In this document: in pieces, positions 11,273 to 11,764 of the stretch
Numbering within the stretch: position 1 is the stretch's first letter
How the letters are laid out: each line of letters begins with the position of its first letter
Assembly (NCBI GenBank): GCA_037130015.1
Contig: JBAXTU010000025.1
Span: 1-11,764 of the forward strand
Direction of reading: 5' to 3'
DNA: 11,764 nucleotides
Origin: JBAXTU01 sp037130015
GTDB taxonomy: Bacteria; Patescibacteriota; Patescibacteriia; 2-01-FULL-39-33
Translations under genes and position numbers: made by a program
The notes under the pieces: generated by a model
What the model was told of the DNA's origin: nothing
The model's database searches: none
Seen by the model: the letters and a program-made list of their open reading frames with translations, nothing else

Positions 11273-11764
11273 CTAATCACTCCTCCGCCCAACAACTCAT
11301 CACCATTATAAAATACAACAGACTGTCCGGGCATAATAGCACGTTGAGGTGAAACAAACTTCACTTTAATTTTATTTTTATATTTTTCAATTTTACATTT
11401 GGCTGGTTGAGCGTGATAACGAATTTGCGCTTGGCAAGTCAGAGGCAACTTTGGTTGGCTTGAAATCCAACTAATCTTATCGGCAATTAATTCTTGACCA
11501 AAAATTTTTGATTTTTTTTCATCGCGCGTCACAATCAAAATATTTTTTTTATTATTTATATTTGAAACATACCAAGGCCCGCCAGAAAGTCCCAGTCCGC
11601 TACGCTGGCCAAGAGTATAAAACGGCAAACCCTGTTGAGTACCTAAAACCTTACCTTTTTCATCTCTAATCTCCCCCGCTTTGGGACGCAAATATTTTTT
11701 CAAAAATTCATTATGACTAGCGCCAACAAAACAAACTTCCTGGCTGTCCGGCTTGTCATGAATT
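11269..11764 (-). CDS. mnmA: tRNA 2-thiouridylase MnmA, C-terminal part (5' end cut by window)
   Basis: MnmA thiolates U34 of tRNA-Lys, -Glu and -Gln using sulfur relayed to catalytic cysteines. The last 164 residues are visible. They begin IHDKPDSQEVCFVG, which contains the second catalytic Cys (the CF block, Cys199 of E. coli). Next come FLKKYLRPKAGEI, GLPFYTLGQRSGLGLSGGPWYV, matching the central domain, and the C-terminal barrel ending PQRAIMPGQSVVFYNGDELLGGG. The frame is open to the window edge, so a TTG at 11703 is not the start. The N-terminal PP-loop ATPase domain lies outside. The gene ends with TGA, showing that UGA is a stop here. Confidence 0.93.
   Translation of the reverse strand, partial: IHDKPDSQEVCFVGASHNEFLKKYLRPKAGEIRDEKGKVLGTQQGLPFYTLGQRSGLGLSGGPWYVSNINNKKNILIVTRDEKKSKIFGQELIADKISWISSQPKLPLTCQAQIRYHAQPAKCKIEKYKNKIKVKFVSPQRAIMPGQSVVFYNGDELLGGGVIS

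Noticed and set aside
11701..11703. TTG as the start of a short gene ending at 11269
   Set aside because: The frame continues upstream with conserved MnmA sequence (DSQEVCFVG), so this is an internal codon of a gene cut by the window.
1..11764. Mobile element, CRISPR array, tRNA or rRNA gene
   Set aside because: No transposase, integrase, regularly spaced repeats or cloverleaf/tRNA-like sequence was found on either strand.

Overview
The window is AT-rich, densely packed and almost entirely coding. It reads as a piece of a streamlined bacterial chromosome. The candidate phyla radiation (Patescibacteria) is the best guess. The grounds are: an alanyl-tRNA synthetase that stops after its editing domain, an RNA polymerase alpha subunit with no C-terminal domain, many genes without a Shine-Dalgarno sequence, short intergenic gaps, and small lineage-specific proteins. 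UGA ends mnmA and no gene needs an in-frame UGA, so the standard bacterial code fits and UGA-recoding Gracilibacteria-type lineages are unlikely. The phylum placement is an inference.

Layout. (1) 1-2365, minus: a UvrD/PcrA-type helicase that continues into a RecB-like nuclease domain and runs off the left edge. (2) 2403-3787, plus: a self-contained 57-residue protein gene with its own promoter, ribosome binding site and terminator, followed by a soluble GGDEF protein. (3) 3839-3875: a bidirectional terminator that also closes the convergent ribosomal operon. (4) 3898-8195, minus: one long translation operon, infA-rpmJ-rpsM-rpsK-rpsD-rpoA-rplQ-rplM-rpsI. It is read from tandem promoters through a leader of about 130 nt that contains a hairpin followed by a U-rich run. 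(5) 8213-10393, minus: alaS plus a small membrane/coiled-coil gene, with its own promoter and terminator. (6) 10395-11272, minus: a PlsC-type acyltransferase with a consensus promoter and a terminator. (7) 11269-11764, minus: the 3' part of mnmA.

How it fits together. Most of the window is core information processing: translation initiation factor, ribosomal proteins, RNA polymerase alpha, tRNA charging and tRNA thiolation. Added to this are one DNA-repair helicase, one phospholipid-synthesis enzyme and one cyclic-di-GMP-type protein. Each transcription unit is bounded by recognisable promoters and intrinsic terminators, so the regulatory grammar can be read directly.

The most interesting signals are these. 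RpoA has lost the DNA-binding alpha-CTD and instead ends in an acidic stretch followed by an AT-hook-like KKRGRPKK tail. Several promoters carry extended -10 (TGn) elements, as might be expected if UP-element contacts by alpha-CTD are unavailable. Two genes have matching leaderless start contexts (TAAAAW, six bases ATACCY, then ATG). The infA leader hairpin could be an attenuator. No mobile element, CRISPR array, tRNA or rRNA gene was seen, and no stretch longer than 300 bases lacks a gene.
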